DNA of 64,000 bases, from NCBI GenBank assembly GCA_963677135.2, contig CAXXLS010000002.1, forward strand, positions 124,001-188,000. Reading direction: 5' to 3'. Below the pieces are notes generated by a model. It worked only from the letters and a program-made list of their open reading frames with translations. It made no database searches and had not been told where the DNA came from. The stretch is from Seleniibacterium sp963677135 (GTDB lineage: Bacteria > Desulfobacterota > Desulfuromonadia > Desulfuromonadales > Geopsychrobacteraceae). The translations under genes and the position numbers were made by a program. Each line of letters begins with the position of its first letter. The stretch's first letter is position 1. Below are positions 7,290 through 15,203 of the stretch, piece by piece.

Positions 7290-8282
7290 ATGAAAAAGCT
7301 GTTGAGTGTTTGTCTAACCCTGCTGGTTGCAACTGTTCTGGTTGTTCCTATGTCTGCGGGCAGTGCTTCTGCAAAAAACCTTGAAATTATGGTAGCTTAT
7401 GGAAACCAGCCTGGAGAGCCGGTAGACCAGGCAGTGACCTATTGGGCAAAGATTCTGAAAGAAAAATCCAACGGCAGCATTGTTCTGAAGCAGTTTCCGA
7501 GCAGTCAGCTGGGTGACGAGGCGACCGTTCAGCAGCAGGCGAAAATGGGCGCCAACATTATCACCATCGCTTCCTACGGTTCTCTGGCCGACCTGGTACC
7601 TGATCTTGCGGTTATCAACGCCCCCTATGTTGGAACAACCGTTGAGCAAAAGGTGGCCCTGGTTCATTCCCCCAAAATGAAAGCCCTCATCGGTCAGCTC
7701 GATGAGAAGGGTTATCATGCGATCATTACCGATTTCTACTACGGCACCCGTCAGTTGCTTTCCAAAACCAAAGCTACCAAACCTGAAGACATGAACGGCA
7801 AAAAAATTCGTGTCCAGAATGCAAAAATTGCGAATTACTGGGCAAAATCTGTCGGCGCTACTCCCACCCCGATGGCCCTTTCCGAAGCCTATACAGCCAT
7901 GTCACAGGGAATCGTCAGTGGTATCGAGAATCCTCCGGGAACCCTTTATGGCGGAAAATTCTACGAGCAGGCAAAATTCCTTATCCTGACCAACCACGAT
8001 GTTCACATGGCTCCATGGGTTATGGGCAGCGCTTTCTGGAAGAGCCTCAGCCCTGAACAGCAGAAATTGATTGAAGAGACCGGTATGGAAATGTCTGCTT
8101 ACGCAACCAAGCTGATCAAAGGGACCGAGCAGGAGTACATCGACAAGATGGCTGCTGAAGGCGTTGAAGTTGTCAAGGTTGACGTCGGGCCTTATCTCGA
8201 AAATGCTCTGAAGGTCATGAAGGGTGCTTTCCCTGAGTGGACCGAGGGTCTTTACGACGAAACGTTGAAAAGCCTCAAGTAG
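7290..8282 (+). CDS. dctP: TRAP transporter solute-binding protein DctP
   Basis: The 330-residue precursor starts with a signal peptide (MKKLLSVCLTLLVATVLVVP, cleavage probably after ASA near residue 28). The mature part matches the DctP family: AVTYWAKILKEKSNGSIVLK, QFPSSQLGDEATVQQQ and the TKATKPEDMNGKKIRVQN block, whose arginine normally pairs with the substrate carboxylate. It is the periplasmic receptor of the second TRAP system. Linkage to adh, uxaB and uxaA points to a hexuronate, aldonate or L-galactonate as ligand. GGAGG lies 6 nt before the ATG. A hairpin follows the stop codon. Confidence 0.95.
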   Translation: MKKLLSVCLTLLVATVLVVPMSAGSASAKNLEIMVAYGNQPGEPVDQAVTYWAKILKEKSNGSIVLKQFPSSQLGDEATVQQQAKMGANIITIASYGSLADLVPDLAVINAPYVGTTVEQKVALVHSPKMKALIGQLDEKGYHAIITDFYYGTRQLLSKTKATKPEDMNGKKIRVQNAKIANYWAKSVGATPTPMALSEAYTAMSQGIVSGIENPPGTLYGGKFYEQAKFLILTNHDVHMAPWVMGSAFWKSLSPEQQKLIEETGMEMSAYATKLIKGTEQEYIDKMAAEGVEVVKVDVGPYLENALKVMKGAFPEWTEGLYDETLKSLK

Positions 8283-8298
8283 AACAGTTCAATTGCGG

Positions 8299-8328
8299 TT
8301 CCGGCAGTCTTTTCGGAGGCTGCCGGAA
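8299..8328 (+). terminator. Intercistronic hairpin between dctP and dctQ, second operon
   Basis: TTCCGGCAG (8299-8307) pairs perfectly with CTGCCGGAA (8320-8328) around a 12-nt loop, 17 nt after the dctP stop. No U-run follows. The position mirrors the hairpin at 301-343, which suggests differential expression of receptor and permease genes. Confidence 0.65.
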
Positions 8329-8360
8329 TCATGGCCTCAGTTTTTCATGTGAGAATCGTT

Positions 8361-8867
8361 ATGAACGTCTGTAAGAAAGCACTTGCTGTGCTCGATAGGA
8401 TCGGTCGGCTGGATGTCGTGATAAGCTCTGTTACCATGTTCAGTATTGTCTGTATCTGTATATGGGGTGTTATCACCAGATATTTTCTAGGCAATCCGGC
8501 AGGGTGGGTCGGCGAACTGTCCCTGGCCCTGTTTGCCTGGCTGACCTTTTTTGGAACCAGCATTCTTGCCAGACGTGGAGAGATCGTCAACATCGAGTTT
8601 TTGCTGAATTATCTTCCGAGTGGCTGGTCTTTTTTCATCAAAAGAATCCTTTCCACGATCCTGCTGGTTGGCTGCCTGGGGGTCCTTATCTACCTTGGCT
8701 TTCAGCTGACCTTTTTCTCCTATGATCGCTATACCTCGATTCTGCGAATCCCCTACAGCTACATTTACGGGGCTATTCCGGTCGGCTCGCTGTTCACTCT
8801 TTATCACGTCCTGCGCCACGCCGTCATCGGGCCACAGTATCACGAAGAAATGGATTCAACGTTATGA
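8361..8867 (+). CDS. dctQ: TRAP transporter small permease subunit DctQ
   Basis: The protein of about 168 residues has four predicted membrane helices. The segment WVGELSLALFAWLTFFGTS followed by ILARRGEIVNIEFLLNYLP has the conserved Glu and the loop typical of DctQ. An in-frame ATG at 8331 lies immediately downstream of the hairpin, partly shielding its GGAGG. ATG 8361 is preferred by analogy with the first operon, though its ribosome binding site (GTGAG) is weak; the choice is uncertain. The gene overlaps dctM by 4 nt. Confidence 0.85.
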   Translation: MNVCKKALAVLDRIGRLDVVISSVTMFSIVCICIWGVITRYFLGNPAGWVGELSLALFAWLTFFGTSILARRGEIVNIEFLLNYLPSGWSFFIKRILSTILLVGCLGVLIYLGFQLTFFSYDRYTSILRIPYSYIYGAIPVGSLFTLYHVLRHAVIGPQYHEEMDSTL

Positions 8868-10153
8868 ATGTCGCTGTCCCCATTGCGGTCATGTTCCTGC
8901 TGTTGTTGCTGGAATTTCCCGTTGCTTTCTCGATTTTTGCAAGCACCCTCTGTTATTTTGCCTTCTTCTCCTACCTGCCGCCGATGATCGCCGTCCAGCG
9001 TATCGGTGAAGGCTTGAGCTCTTATGCCTTGCTGGCCATCCCGTTTTTTATTATGGCGGGAATTTACATGAACCACTCGGGTATCAGCAAGCGGTTGCTC
9101 GCCTTCAGTGAAATTCTGACCGGGCACATGCGAGGTGGGCTGGCACAGGTCAACATTGTCCTGAGCACCCTGATGGGAGGTCTTTCCGGATCAAACATCG
9201 CCGATGCGGCCATGAACTCGAAGTTGATTGTCCCTTTCATGCTCAAAAAGGGCTATTCTAAAGGTTTTTCGGCTTCAGTGACGGCAGCGTCATCACTGAT
9301 TACACCCATCATCCCCCCCGGTATTGCGCTGATTCTCTATGGTTACATCAATAATGTATCGATCGGGCGCCTGTTCCTGGCCGGGGTCGTTCCCGGTGTC
9401 ATGATGTGTGCTTTGATGATGTTTCTGGTTAATCGTATTGCGGTCAAACGCGACTATAAGCCGGAGCGGCATGAACGAGCCAGTATCAAAGAAGTCATGG
9501 TCGGAGTCCGAGCCGCGGCAATCGCCTTTACTTTACCGGTTATCATTATCGGCGGTATCCGTTTCGGGGTCTTCACGCCAACCGAAGCCGGAGCTATCGC
9601 TGTCGCATTTTCCTTGTTTATCGGATTCTTCGTCTACCGAGAGCTGAACTTTAAGAAATTCGCAATGGGACTGACCGAGTCGGTCCTGGCGTCGGCCAAC
9701 GTTTTGATTATTATTGCAGTATCTTATGGGTTCTCCAAATTCCTGACCTGGGAACGGCTGCCTCAGAATATTGCATCATTTATTTCCGAAAACTTTGACA
9801 GCAAAGTCATGTTCCTCATTGTTGTCAACCTGGTGCTGATTATTCTCGGCATGTTCATCGAAGGAAATGCCATCCTGATCGTCATTTCACCGCTGCTTGT
9901 CGGGGCCGCCAATGTTATGCAGGTCGATCTGGTTCATTTCGGAATTATCTTTATCCTGAACTGCGCTATCGGGACTCTGACTCCGCCTCTCGGTACCGTC
10001 ATGTTTACCACCTGTACCATTATTAATGTGCCGATCAAGGACTTCATCAAAGAGGTTATTCCTTTCTGGCTGGTTCTCATCCTGTCGCTGATACTGGTCA
10101 CCTTTATTCCCCAAATCAGCCTGTTTCTTCCGAACCTTGTCTTTGGCAGCTGA
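8864..10153 (+). CDS. dctM: TRAP transporter large permease subunit DctM
   Basis: This 429-residue, roughly 12-helix protein has DctM signatures: IGEGLSSYALLAIPFFIMAG, MRGGLAQVNIVLSTLMGGLS, SLITPIIPPGIALILYG and the repeated CAIGTLTPPLGTVMF near the C-terminus. It forms the transport channel of the second TRAP system. ATGA overlap with dctQ indicates coupled translation. It is a divergent paralogue of the DctM at 943-2235, so the two transporters are not part of the recent duplication and may differ in substrate. Confidence 0.94.
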   Translation: MNVAVPIAVMFLLLLLEFPVAFSIFASTLCYFAFFSYLPPMIAVQRIGEGLSSYALLAIPFFIMAGIYMNHSGISKRLLAFSEILTGHMRGGLAQVNIVLSTLMGGLSGSNIADAAMNSKLIVPFMLKKGYSKGFSASVTAASSLITPIIPPGIALILYGYINNVSIGRLFLAGVVPGVMMCALMMFLVNRIAVKRDYKPERHERASIKEVMVGVRAAAIAFTLPVIIIGGIRFGVFTPTEAGAIAVAFSLFIGFFVYRELNFKKFAMGLTESVLASANVLIIIAVSYGFSKFLTWERLPQNIASFISENFDSKVMFLIVVNLVLIILGMFIEGNAILIVISPLLVGAANVMQVDLVHFGIIFILNCAIGTLTPPLGTVMFTTCTIINVPIKDFIKEVIPFWLVLILSLILVTFIPQISLFLPNLVFGS

Positions 10154-10185
10154 TTACTGTTTGGTTTCCAAAATTTACCCAGATA

Positions 10186-10211
10186 CGGGCACGATTGGAC
10201 CGTCGTGCCCG
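10186..10211 (+). terminator. Hairpin between dctM and the alcohol dehydrogenase gene
   Basis: CGGGCACGA (10186-10194) and TCGTGCCCG (10203-10211) form a perfect 9-bp stem with an 8-nt loop, followed by CATTTTAAA. It may partly terminate transcription or protect the transporter mRNA while allowing read-through into adh-uxaBA. Confidence 0.6.
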
Positions 10212-10234
10212 CATTTTAAAGAAGGACATATATC

Positions 10235-11260
10235 ATGCAAGCGTTTGTTATCAATGAGCCCGGAGCCTGTGGCTTAACGGATACCCTTGAAAAGCCGCGA
10301 CTCCAACCGGGCCAGGTTCTTGTGAAAATAAAGAAAGTCGGGTTTTGCGGAAGTGATCTCAATACCTTTCGCGGGTTAAATCCGATCGTCAGTTATCCAC
10401 GGATTCCAGGACACGAAATTGCGGCTGAAATCGTTGAAACCGGGTCACAAGTTCCTGCGGAATTGAAGGTCGGTGCGAAGGTCCTGGTTCTTCCATATAC
10501 CACTTGCGGAACCTGCTGGTCCTGCCTTAGCGGCCGACCCAACGCTTGTAAAAACAACCAGACTCTTGGTGTTCAGCAGGATGGCGGCATGACTGAATAT
10601 CTCGCTGTTGATCATGAGAAAATTGTCGGCAACCTCGAAGATCTTTCCTTTCGTCAGATTGCCATCGTTGAGCCGTTGGCCGTTGGCTGCCATGCTGCTC
10701 GGCGTGGGGAAGGAAAGGCTGGTGAGACAATGCTGGTTTTCGGCTGCGGCATGGTTGGACTGGGAGCTGTTGCCAAAGGGAATGATGATGGTGCGACAGT
10801 TATTGCCGTTGACATTGATGATGACAAACTCGACCTGGCGCGCAAATTTGGTGCAACTCATACCATCAACTCCAGGACGCAGGACCTGGAGGAGGAAGTT
10901 CTCAAGCTCACCGGAGGACATGGTGCGACTGTTGCCATTGAAGCGATTGGTTTGGATCAGACATTTATCGCTGCCGTCGACCTGGTCGCATTCTGCGGGC
11001 GGGTTGTTTATGTCGGCTATGTGAAGGACAAGGTCGCCTTTGATACAAAGAAGTTTGTCATGAAGGAAATCCAGATTCGCGGAGCTCGTAATGCCGTCAG
11101 GCAGGACTTTGTCGATGTTCTCGAGCTGATGAAGAAACTGGATCTGCCGATTGAACGTCTGGTTTCCAGGGATGTGCCATTGGCAGAGGCCGGTGAGGCA
11201 TTGCAAAGCTGGAGCGACAACCCTGCAGCCATTACCAAGATTCTTGTATCCTTCGAATAA
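10235..11260 (+). CDS. Zinc-dependent alcohol dehydrogenase, probable L-galactonate 5-dehydrogenase type
   Basis: The 341-residue medium-chain dehydrogenase has a catalytic zinc site (Cys38 in GFCGSD, His60-Glu61 in PGHE), a structural zinc site (Cys91, Cys94, Cys97, Cys105) and the NAD-binding GCGMVGLG fold near residue 170. The stretch SYPRIPGHEIAAEIVETG and LGVQQDGGMTEYL resembles E. coli LgoD (YjjN), which oxidises L-galactonate to D-tagaturonate, the substrate of UxaB encoded next door. This gives a coherent route L-galactonate to tagaturonate to altronate to KDG. Other polyol or aldonate substrates are possible. The last 202 nt are shared with the fragment at 2811-3015. An AAGAAGGA element precedes the ATG. 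Confidence 0.8.
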   Translation: MQAFVINEPGACGLTDTLEKPRLQPGQVLVKIKKVGFCGSDLNTFRGLNPIVSYPRIPGHEIAAEIVETGSQVPAELKVGAKVLVLPYTTCGTCWSCLSGRPNACKNNQTLGVQQDGGMTEYLAVDHEKIVGNLEDLSFRQIAIVEPLAVGCHAARRGEGKAGETMLVFGCGMVGLGAVAKGNDDGATVIAVDIDDDKLDLARKFGATHTINSRTQDLEEEVLKLTGGHGATVAIEAIGLDQTFIAAVDLVAFCGRVVYVGYVKDKVAFDTKKFVMKEIQIRGARNAVRQDFVDVLELMKKLDLPIERLVSRDVPLAEAGEALQSWSDNPAAITKILVSFE

Positions 11261-11283
11261 AATTGTCAAAAGAGAGAAGACCG

Positions 11284-12744
11284 ATGAAAGAACTCAACCG
11301 TACCAATTTTGATCTGCCGCGCTACCCGGAGCGGATCCTGCAGATCGGGGAGGGGAACTTCCTGCGCTGCTTTATCGGCTGGCAGGTCGATATTTTGAAC
11401 GAGAAGAACGGGCTGAACGCCGGGATCGTCGTGGCGCGCCCCATCGATACCGAGATGCCGCCGCCTTTGACTGTGCAGGACGGGCTCTATACCACCTTGC
11501 TGCGCGGTTACGATGAAGAGAACCAGCTGCGCAACGAAAAGCGCATCGTCTCCAGCGTCACCCGGGAAATCTCCATCTACAAAGAGTACGCCGCGTTCCT
11601 GGAACTGGCCCACAACCCCGAACTGCGCTTTATCTTCAGCAACACCACCGAAGCCGGGATCGCTTACAGTGACGCCGACCGCTTCGACGATGCGCCGCCG
11701 GCGACCTATCCGGCCAAGCTGACCCGCTTCCTCTATGAGCGTTTTACCGCTTTTGACGGTGCCGGGGACAAGGGCTTTATCCTGTTTCCCTGCGAGCTTC
11801 TCGACTACAACGGCGAACTGCTCAAAGAGTACGTCCTCAAATACGCCAAGCAGTGGAACCTGTCTGCGGACTTCACCTCCTGGCTGGAAGAGGCGAACAC
11901 CTTCTGCTCAACCCTGGTCGACAGGATCGTTACCGGTTATCCAAAAGACGAAGTGGCCGAACTGGAAACCGAACTGGGTTACCATGACCGCTTCATGGTC
12001 ACCGGCGAGTATTTTCACCTGTTCGTGATCCAGGCGCCTGGTTGGGTCGGTGAAGAGCTCAAATTGGACGGCAGCGGCCTGCATGTCGAGATTGTCGATG
12101 ATCTCAAACCCTATAAGCAGCGCAAGGTCGGGATCTTGAACGGCTGTCACACCGCCCTGACCCCGGTAGCCTGGCTGTGCGGCATCGAGTACGTCAAGGA
12201 CGCCACCAGCGATCCCCAGCTGGAAAGCTACCTGGCCCGGCTCCTCGATCAGGAGATCATTCCCTGCCTGCCCCTGCCGGTGGACGAGCTCAAGCCGTTT
12301 GCCGACAGCGTCATCGGCCGTTTCAAAAACCCCTATATCAAGCACAAGCTTCTCGATATCTCCCTGAACTCGATGACCAAGTTCCGCACCCGACTGCTGC
12401 CCCAGCTGCTGCGTTACTGTGAAGACCAAGGTCGCGTGCCGCAACTGATGACCCTGGCGCTGGCCGCCCTGATCTGTTTCTACCGCGGCGAGCTGAACGG
12501 GCAGAGCTATGTGACCAGGGACGACCAACCCTTCCTCGATATGTACCGGGAGCTGTGGGGCGAGGCCGGCATGGGACCGGTCGATCTGGAAACCGCAACC
12601 GCCATCGCCCGGAAGGTGCTGAGTCTTGACCGGCACTGGGAGGCCGAGCTGCTGAAGATCGACGGGCTGTGCGAGCAGGTTGCGGGATTTATCGTCAGCA
12701 TCACCGGTAAGGGAATGCGGGAGACGCTTGCGGAGGTGCTGTGA
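11284..12744 (+). CDS. uxaB: Tagaturonate reductase (altronate oxidoreductase), copy 2
   Basis: The protein is identical in all 486 residues to the product of 3039-4499 and has the same mannitol-dehydrogenase-family features, including the K-x4-N-x2-H catalytic signature at residues 281-289. It follows the complete dehydrogenase gene by 23 nt and overlaps uxaA by one base, so it is the middle enzyme of the promoter-proximal operon driven from about 7049-7077. Two nucleotide differences from copy 1 (11664 and 11865) are silent. Start choice is as for copy 1 (ATG rather than the upstream TTG at 11263). Confidence 0.95.
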   Translation: MKELNRTNFDLPRYPERILQIGEGNFLRCFIGWQVDILNEKNGLNAGIVVARPIDTEMPPPLTVQDGLYTTLLRGYDEENQLRNEKRIVSSVTREISIYKEYAAFLELAHNPELRFIFSNTTEAGIAYSDADRFDDAPPATYPAKLTRFLYERFTAFDGAGDKGFILFPCELLDYNGELLKEYVLKYAKQWNLSADFTSWLEEANTFCSTLVDRIVTGYPKDEVAELETELGYHDRFMVTGEYFHLFVIQAPGWVGEELKLDGSGLHVEIVDDLKPYKQRKVGILNGCHTALTPVAWLCGIEYVKDATSDPQLESYLARLLDQEIIPCLPLPVDELKPFADSVIGRFKNPYIKHKLLDISLNSMTKFRTRLLPQLLRYCEDQGRVPQLMTLALAALICFYRGELNGQSYVTRDDQPFLDMYRELWGEAGMGPVDLETATAIARKVLSLDRHWEAELLKIDGLCEQVAGFIVSITGKGMRETLAEVL

Positions 12745-14246
12745 TGATCAAAGTCTCGCGCATCGACAGCGCCGACAATGTCGCCGTCACCTATGCCGAG
12801 CTGAAGCCCGGCACCCTGGTGGAGGTTCCCGGCCTTGAGCCGTTTGCCGTGGTGGACCCCATTCCCGTGGGGCACAAGCTGGCCCTGGAGGATATCGGGG
12901 CCGGGCAGCAGGTCGTGAAATATGGCGCGTCCATCGGGCTGGCCAGCCAGGACATCGTCAGGGGAGGGCATGTCCATACCCACAACGTCAGGACCGGACT
13001 GTCCGACAAGCAGGACTACAGCTACCGGCCGGTGGCTGCCGAGGCCGAATCGTTTAGCTGGACCGCGGCCCGGCCGCTGCAGGTTTACCGGCGCGGCAAC
13101 GGGCGGGTCGGGATCCGCAACGAGCTGTGGGTGATTCCGACGGTCGGTTGCGTTAACGGTATTGCCGACAACATCATCAGGACCTTCAACGCCATCTCCG
13201 ATCGCAGCGGTGTCGACGGGGTTTTCAATTTCCCCCATCCCTACGGCTGTTCCCAGCTGGGGGGCGACCACGAGCGGACCCGGGCCATGCTGCAGAACAT
13301 CGCCCTGCACCCCAACTGCGGCGGGGTGCTGATTCTGGGGCTGGGCTGCGAGAACAACCAGGTCGATGCGTTTCGGGAGACCCTGCCCGAAGCCGTTGAT
13401 CAGCGGCGGATCAGATACCTGATCGCCCAGGAGGTCGGGGATGAGGTGGAGACCGGAGTCGCGCTGCTCGAAGAGCTTTACGCCGTGGCGTCCCGGGACC
13501 AGCGGGAAGCGGGGGACTGGCAGGATATCGTCATCGGGCTGGAATGCGGCGGGTCGGACGCCTTTTCGGGGCTGACCGCCAACCCGCTGATCGGGCGGGT
13601 GTCCGATTACGTGGTCGGGCAGGGCGGGACCACCGTGTTGACCGAGGTCCCGGAAATGTTCGGCGCCGAGCACATCCTGATGGAGCAGTGCGTGAGCCGG
13701 GAGGTGTTTGAGAAGACCGTGACCATGATCAATGATTTCAAGGATTATTACCTGGCCCACGATCAGCCGATATACGAGAACCCGTCCCCGGGGAACAAGG
13801 CGGGCGGGATCACCACGCTGGAGGACAAGTCCCTGGGCTGCACCCGCAAGGCGGGGAAGTCGCCGGTTGTCGATGTCATCAAGATCGACGAGCGGGTGAG
13901 CAAGCCGGGTTTGAACCTGCTGTATTCCCCGGGCAACGATATCGTCGCGACGACCTCCCTGGGCGCGGCCGGCTGTCAGCTGGTGCTGTTCTCGACCGGC
14001 CGCGGGACGCCCCTGGGTGGTTTCATCCCGACGGTCAAGATCGCGACCAACAGCCCTCTGGCCGAGAAAAAGGCCAACTGGATCGATTTCAATGCCGGGG
14101 TTCTGGCCGATCCGGAGGTTGATCCGGACCAGGTTCTGAGTGACTTTCTGGCCAGGATCGTCGCCATCATCAACGGCGAGCCGACTTCGGCCGAAAGACG
14201 CAACAGCCGGGATATCGCCATCTTCAAGACCGGCGTGACCCTGTAG
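12744..14246 (+). CDS. uxaA: Altronate dehydratase, copy 2
   Basis: The protein is identical in all 500 residues to the product of 4499-6001, with the same SAF-like N-terminal domain and dehydratase body. Two silent differences (14057 and 14195) separate the genes. It is the last gene of the second TRAP operon and is followed by a strong bidirectional terminator shared with the convergent ccsA gene. Two identical enzyme sets could raise dosage or allow separate regulation by the two transporter promoters. Confidence 0.95.
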   Translation: MIKVSRIDSADNVAVTYAELKPGTLVEVPGLEPFAVVDPIPVGHKLALEDIGAGQQVVKYGASIGLASQDIVRGGHVHTHNVRTGLSDKQDYSYRPVAAEAESFSWTAARPLQVYRRGNGRVGIRNELWVIPTVGCVNGIADNIIRTFNAISDRSGVDGVFNFPHPYGCSQLGGDHERTRAMLQNIALHPNCGGVLILGLGCENNQVDAFRETLPEAVDQRRIRYLIAQEVGDEVETGVALLEELYAVASRDQREAGDWQDIVIGLECGGSDAFSGLTANPLIGRVSDYVVGQGGTTVLTEVPEMFGAEHILMEQCVSREVFEKTVTMINDFKDYYLAHDQPIYENPSPGNKAGGITTLEDKSLGCTRKAGKSPVVDVIKIDERVSKPGLNLLYSPGNDIVATTSLGAAGCQLVLFSTGRGTPLGGFIPTVKIATNSPLAEKKANWIDFNAGVLADPEVDPDQVLSDFLARIVAIINGEPTSAERRNSRDIAIFKTGVTL

Positions 14247-14270
14247 AGTGACACCGGTTAGCCCAAGGTC

Positions 14271-14313
14271 AACCACAAAAGCCGCTTCAATATATGAAGC
14301 GGCTTTTGTGGTT
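14271..14313. terminator. Bidirectional terminator between uxaA copy 2 and ccsA
   Basis: A perfect 19-bp stem joins 14271-14289 and 14295-14313 around an ATATA loop. The arms begin AACCACAAAAG and end CTTTTGTGGTT, giving T-rich tails on both strands, as expected between convergent genes. The stem core GCCGCTTCA is at the same distance from the uxaA stop as in copy 1. Confidence 0.9.
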
Positions 14314-14339
14314 TTCACGGCATTGTTTTTACAAGGTGT

Positions 14340-15200
14340 TTACGCGCCACCGTAGGAGTGCAGCCCCGAAAGAACCAGGTTGACCCCAAGGTAACAGAAC
14401 AGGGTCGCGGCAAACCCGAAAATCGACAGCCAGGCGGCCCGGCGGCCGACCCAGCCGCGGGTGAAGCGGGCATGGATAAAGGCGGCATAGATGAACCAGA
14501 CGATCAGGCTCCAGGTCTCTTTCGGATCCCAGCTCCAGTAGGTTCCCCAGGCGTAATTGGCCCAGGCGGCACCGGTAATGATGCCGAGGGTCAGCAGGGG
14601 AAAGCCGATCATGATCGCCTTGTAGTTCAAATCATCGAGCACTCTGGTCGGGGGGAACATGCCGAGGATACCGCCCATTGGCTGGTCTTTGGGCTGCTTT
14701 TCCTCTTTACCGATTTTAAGCAGGTACATGATCGACACCCCGAAGGCGACGGCAAACCCGGCATAACCCAGGAAGCAGGTGATGACGTGGTAGGTCAGCC
14801 AGTTGCTCTGCAGGGCGGGGACCAGCGGATCGATGGAGGAATGCAGGCTCATCTGGGCCCACAGCATACTGAACAAGGCGATGGGCAGGACAAAGGCGCC
14901 GATGGCGCGCTGCTTGTACTTCCAGTCGATGATCAGGTAGATCAGCAGGATCGACCAGGCAAAAAAGACGACCGACTCATACAGGTTGGTCAGCGGTGCG
15001 CGGCCGTCCTCGCCAAGGATCTGGTAGGACTCGTACCAGCGCATGCCCAGGGCGGTGGTCTGGATCAGAAAACCGGCCAGGGACGCCAGCGTTGCCGTCA
15101 ACGCAACGGTTTTGTTTTTGGTTGCGATAAAGGCGAAAAACAACACCATCGCAGCAAAATAAGCGACCGTTGTCAGGTTGAATAATTGACCACTATCCAT
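14340..15200 (-). CDS. ccsA: Cytochrome c biogenesis protein CcsA/CcsB (system II heme handling)
   Basis: The 286-residue protein has about eight predicted membrane helices and the heme-binding tryptophan-rich signature AWGTYWSWDPKETWSL near residue 222, flanked by conserved histidines (SLHSS, TYHVITCF, AFIHARF). With ResB it forms the system II synthase that exports heme and attaches it to CxxCH motifs of periplasmic cytochromes such as the tetraheme protein at 33465-33842. The stop of resB lies 3 nt upstream of the ccsA start, so the two are one operon. Confidence 0.93.
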   Translation of the reverse strand: MDSGQLFNLTTVAYFAAMVLFFAFIATKNKTVALTATLASLAGFLIQTTALGMRWYESYQILGEDGRAPLTNLYESVVFFAWSILLIYLIIDWKYKQRAIGAFVLPIALFSMLWAQMSLHSSIDPLVPALQSNWLTYHVITCFLGYAGFAVAFGVSIMYLLKIGKEEKQPKDQPMGGILGMFPPTRVLDDLNYKAIMIGFPLLTLGIITGAAWANYAWGTYWSWDPKETWSLIVWFIYAAFIHARFTRGWVGRRAAWLSIFGFAATLFCYLGVNLVLSGLHSYGGA

Positions 15201-15203
15201 CTG

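Larger units (their letters stand above)
11056..14246 (+). repeat. Copy 2 of the 3.19-kb direct repeat (adh 3' end, uxaB, uxaA)
   Basis: This is the partner of 2811-6001. Here the dehydrogenase gene is complete, so this copy probably represents the source arrangement. Four third-position differences from copy 1 were seen (11664, 11865, 14057 and 14195). The match ends at the uxaA stop codon (14244-14246). Confidence 0.93.

Noticed and set aside
12507..14318. A 603-codon frame on the minus strand opposite uxaA copy 2, with a shorter equivalent opposite copy 1
   Set aside because: It mirrors uxaA and uxaB, appears in both copies only because they are identical, has low-complexity Gly/Pro/Asp/Val content and no ribosome binding site. 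It is a codon-bias shadow.
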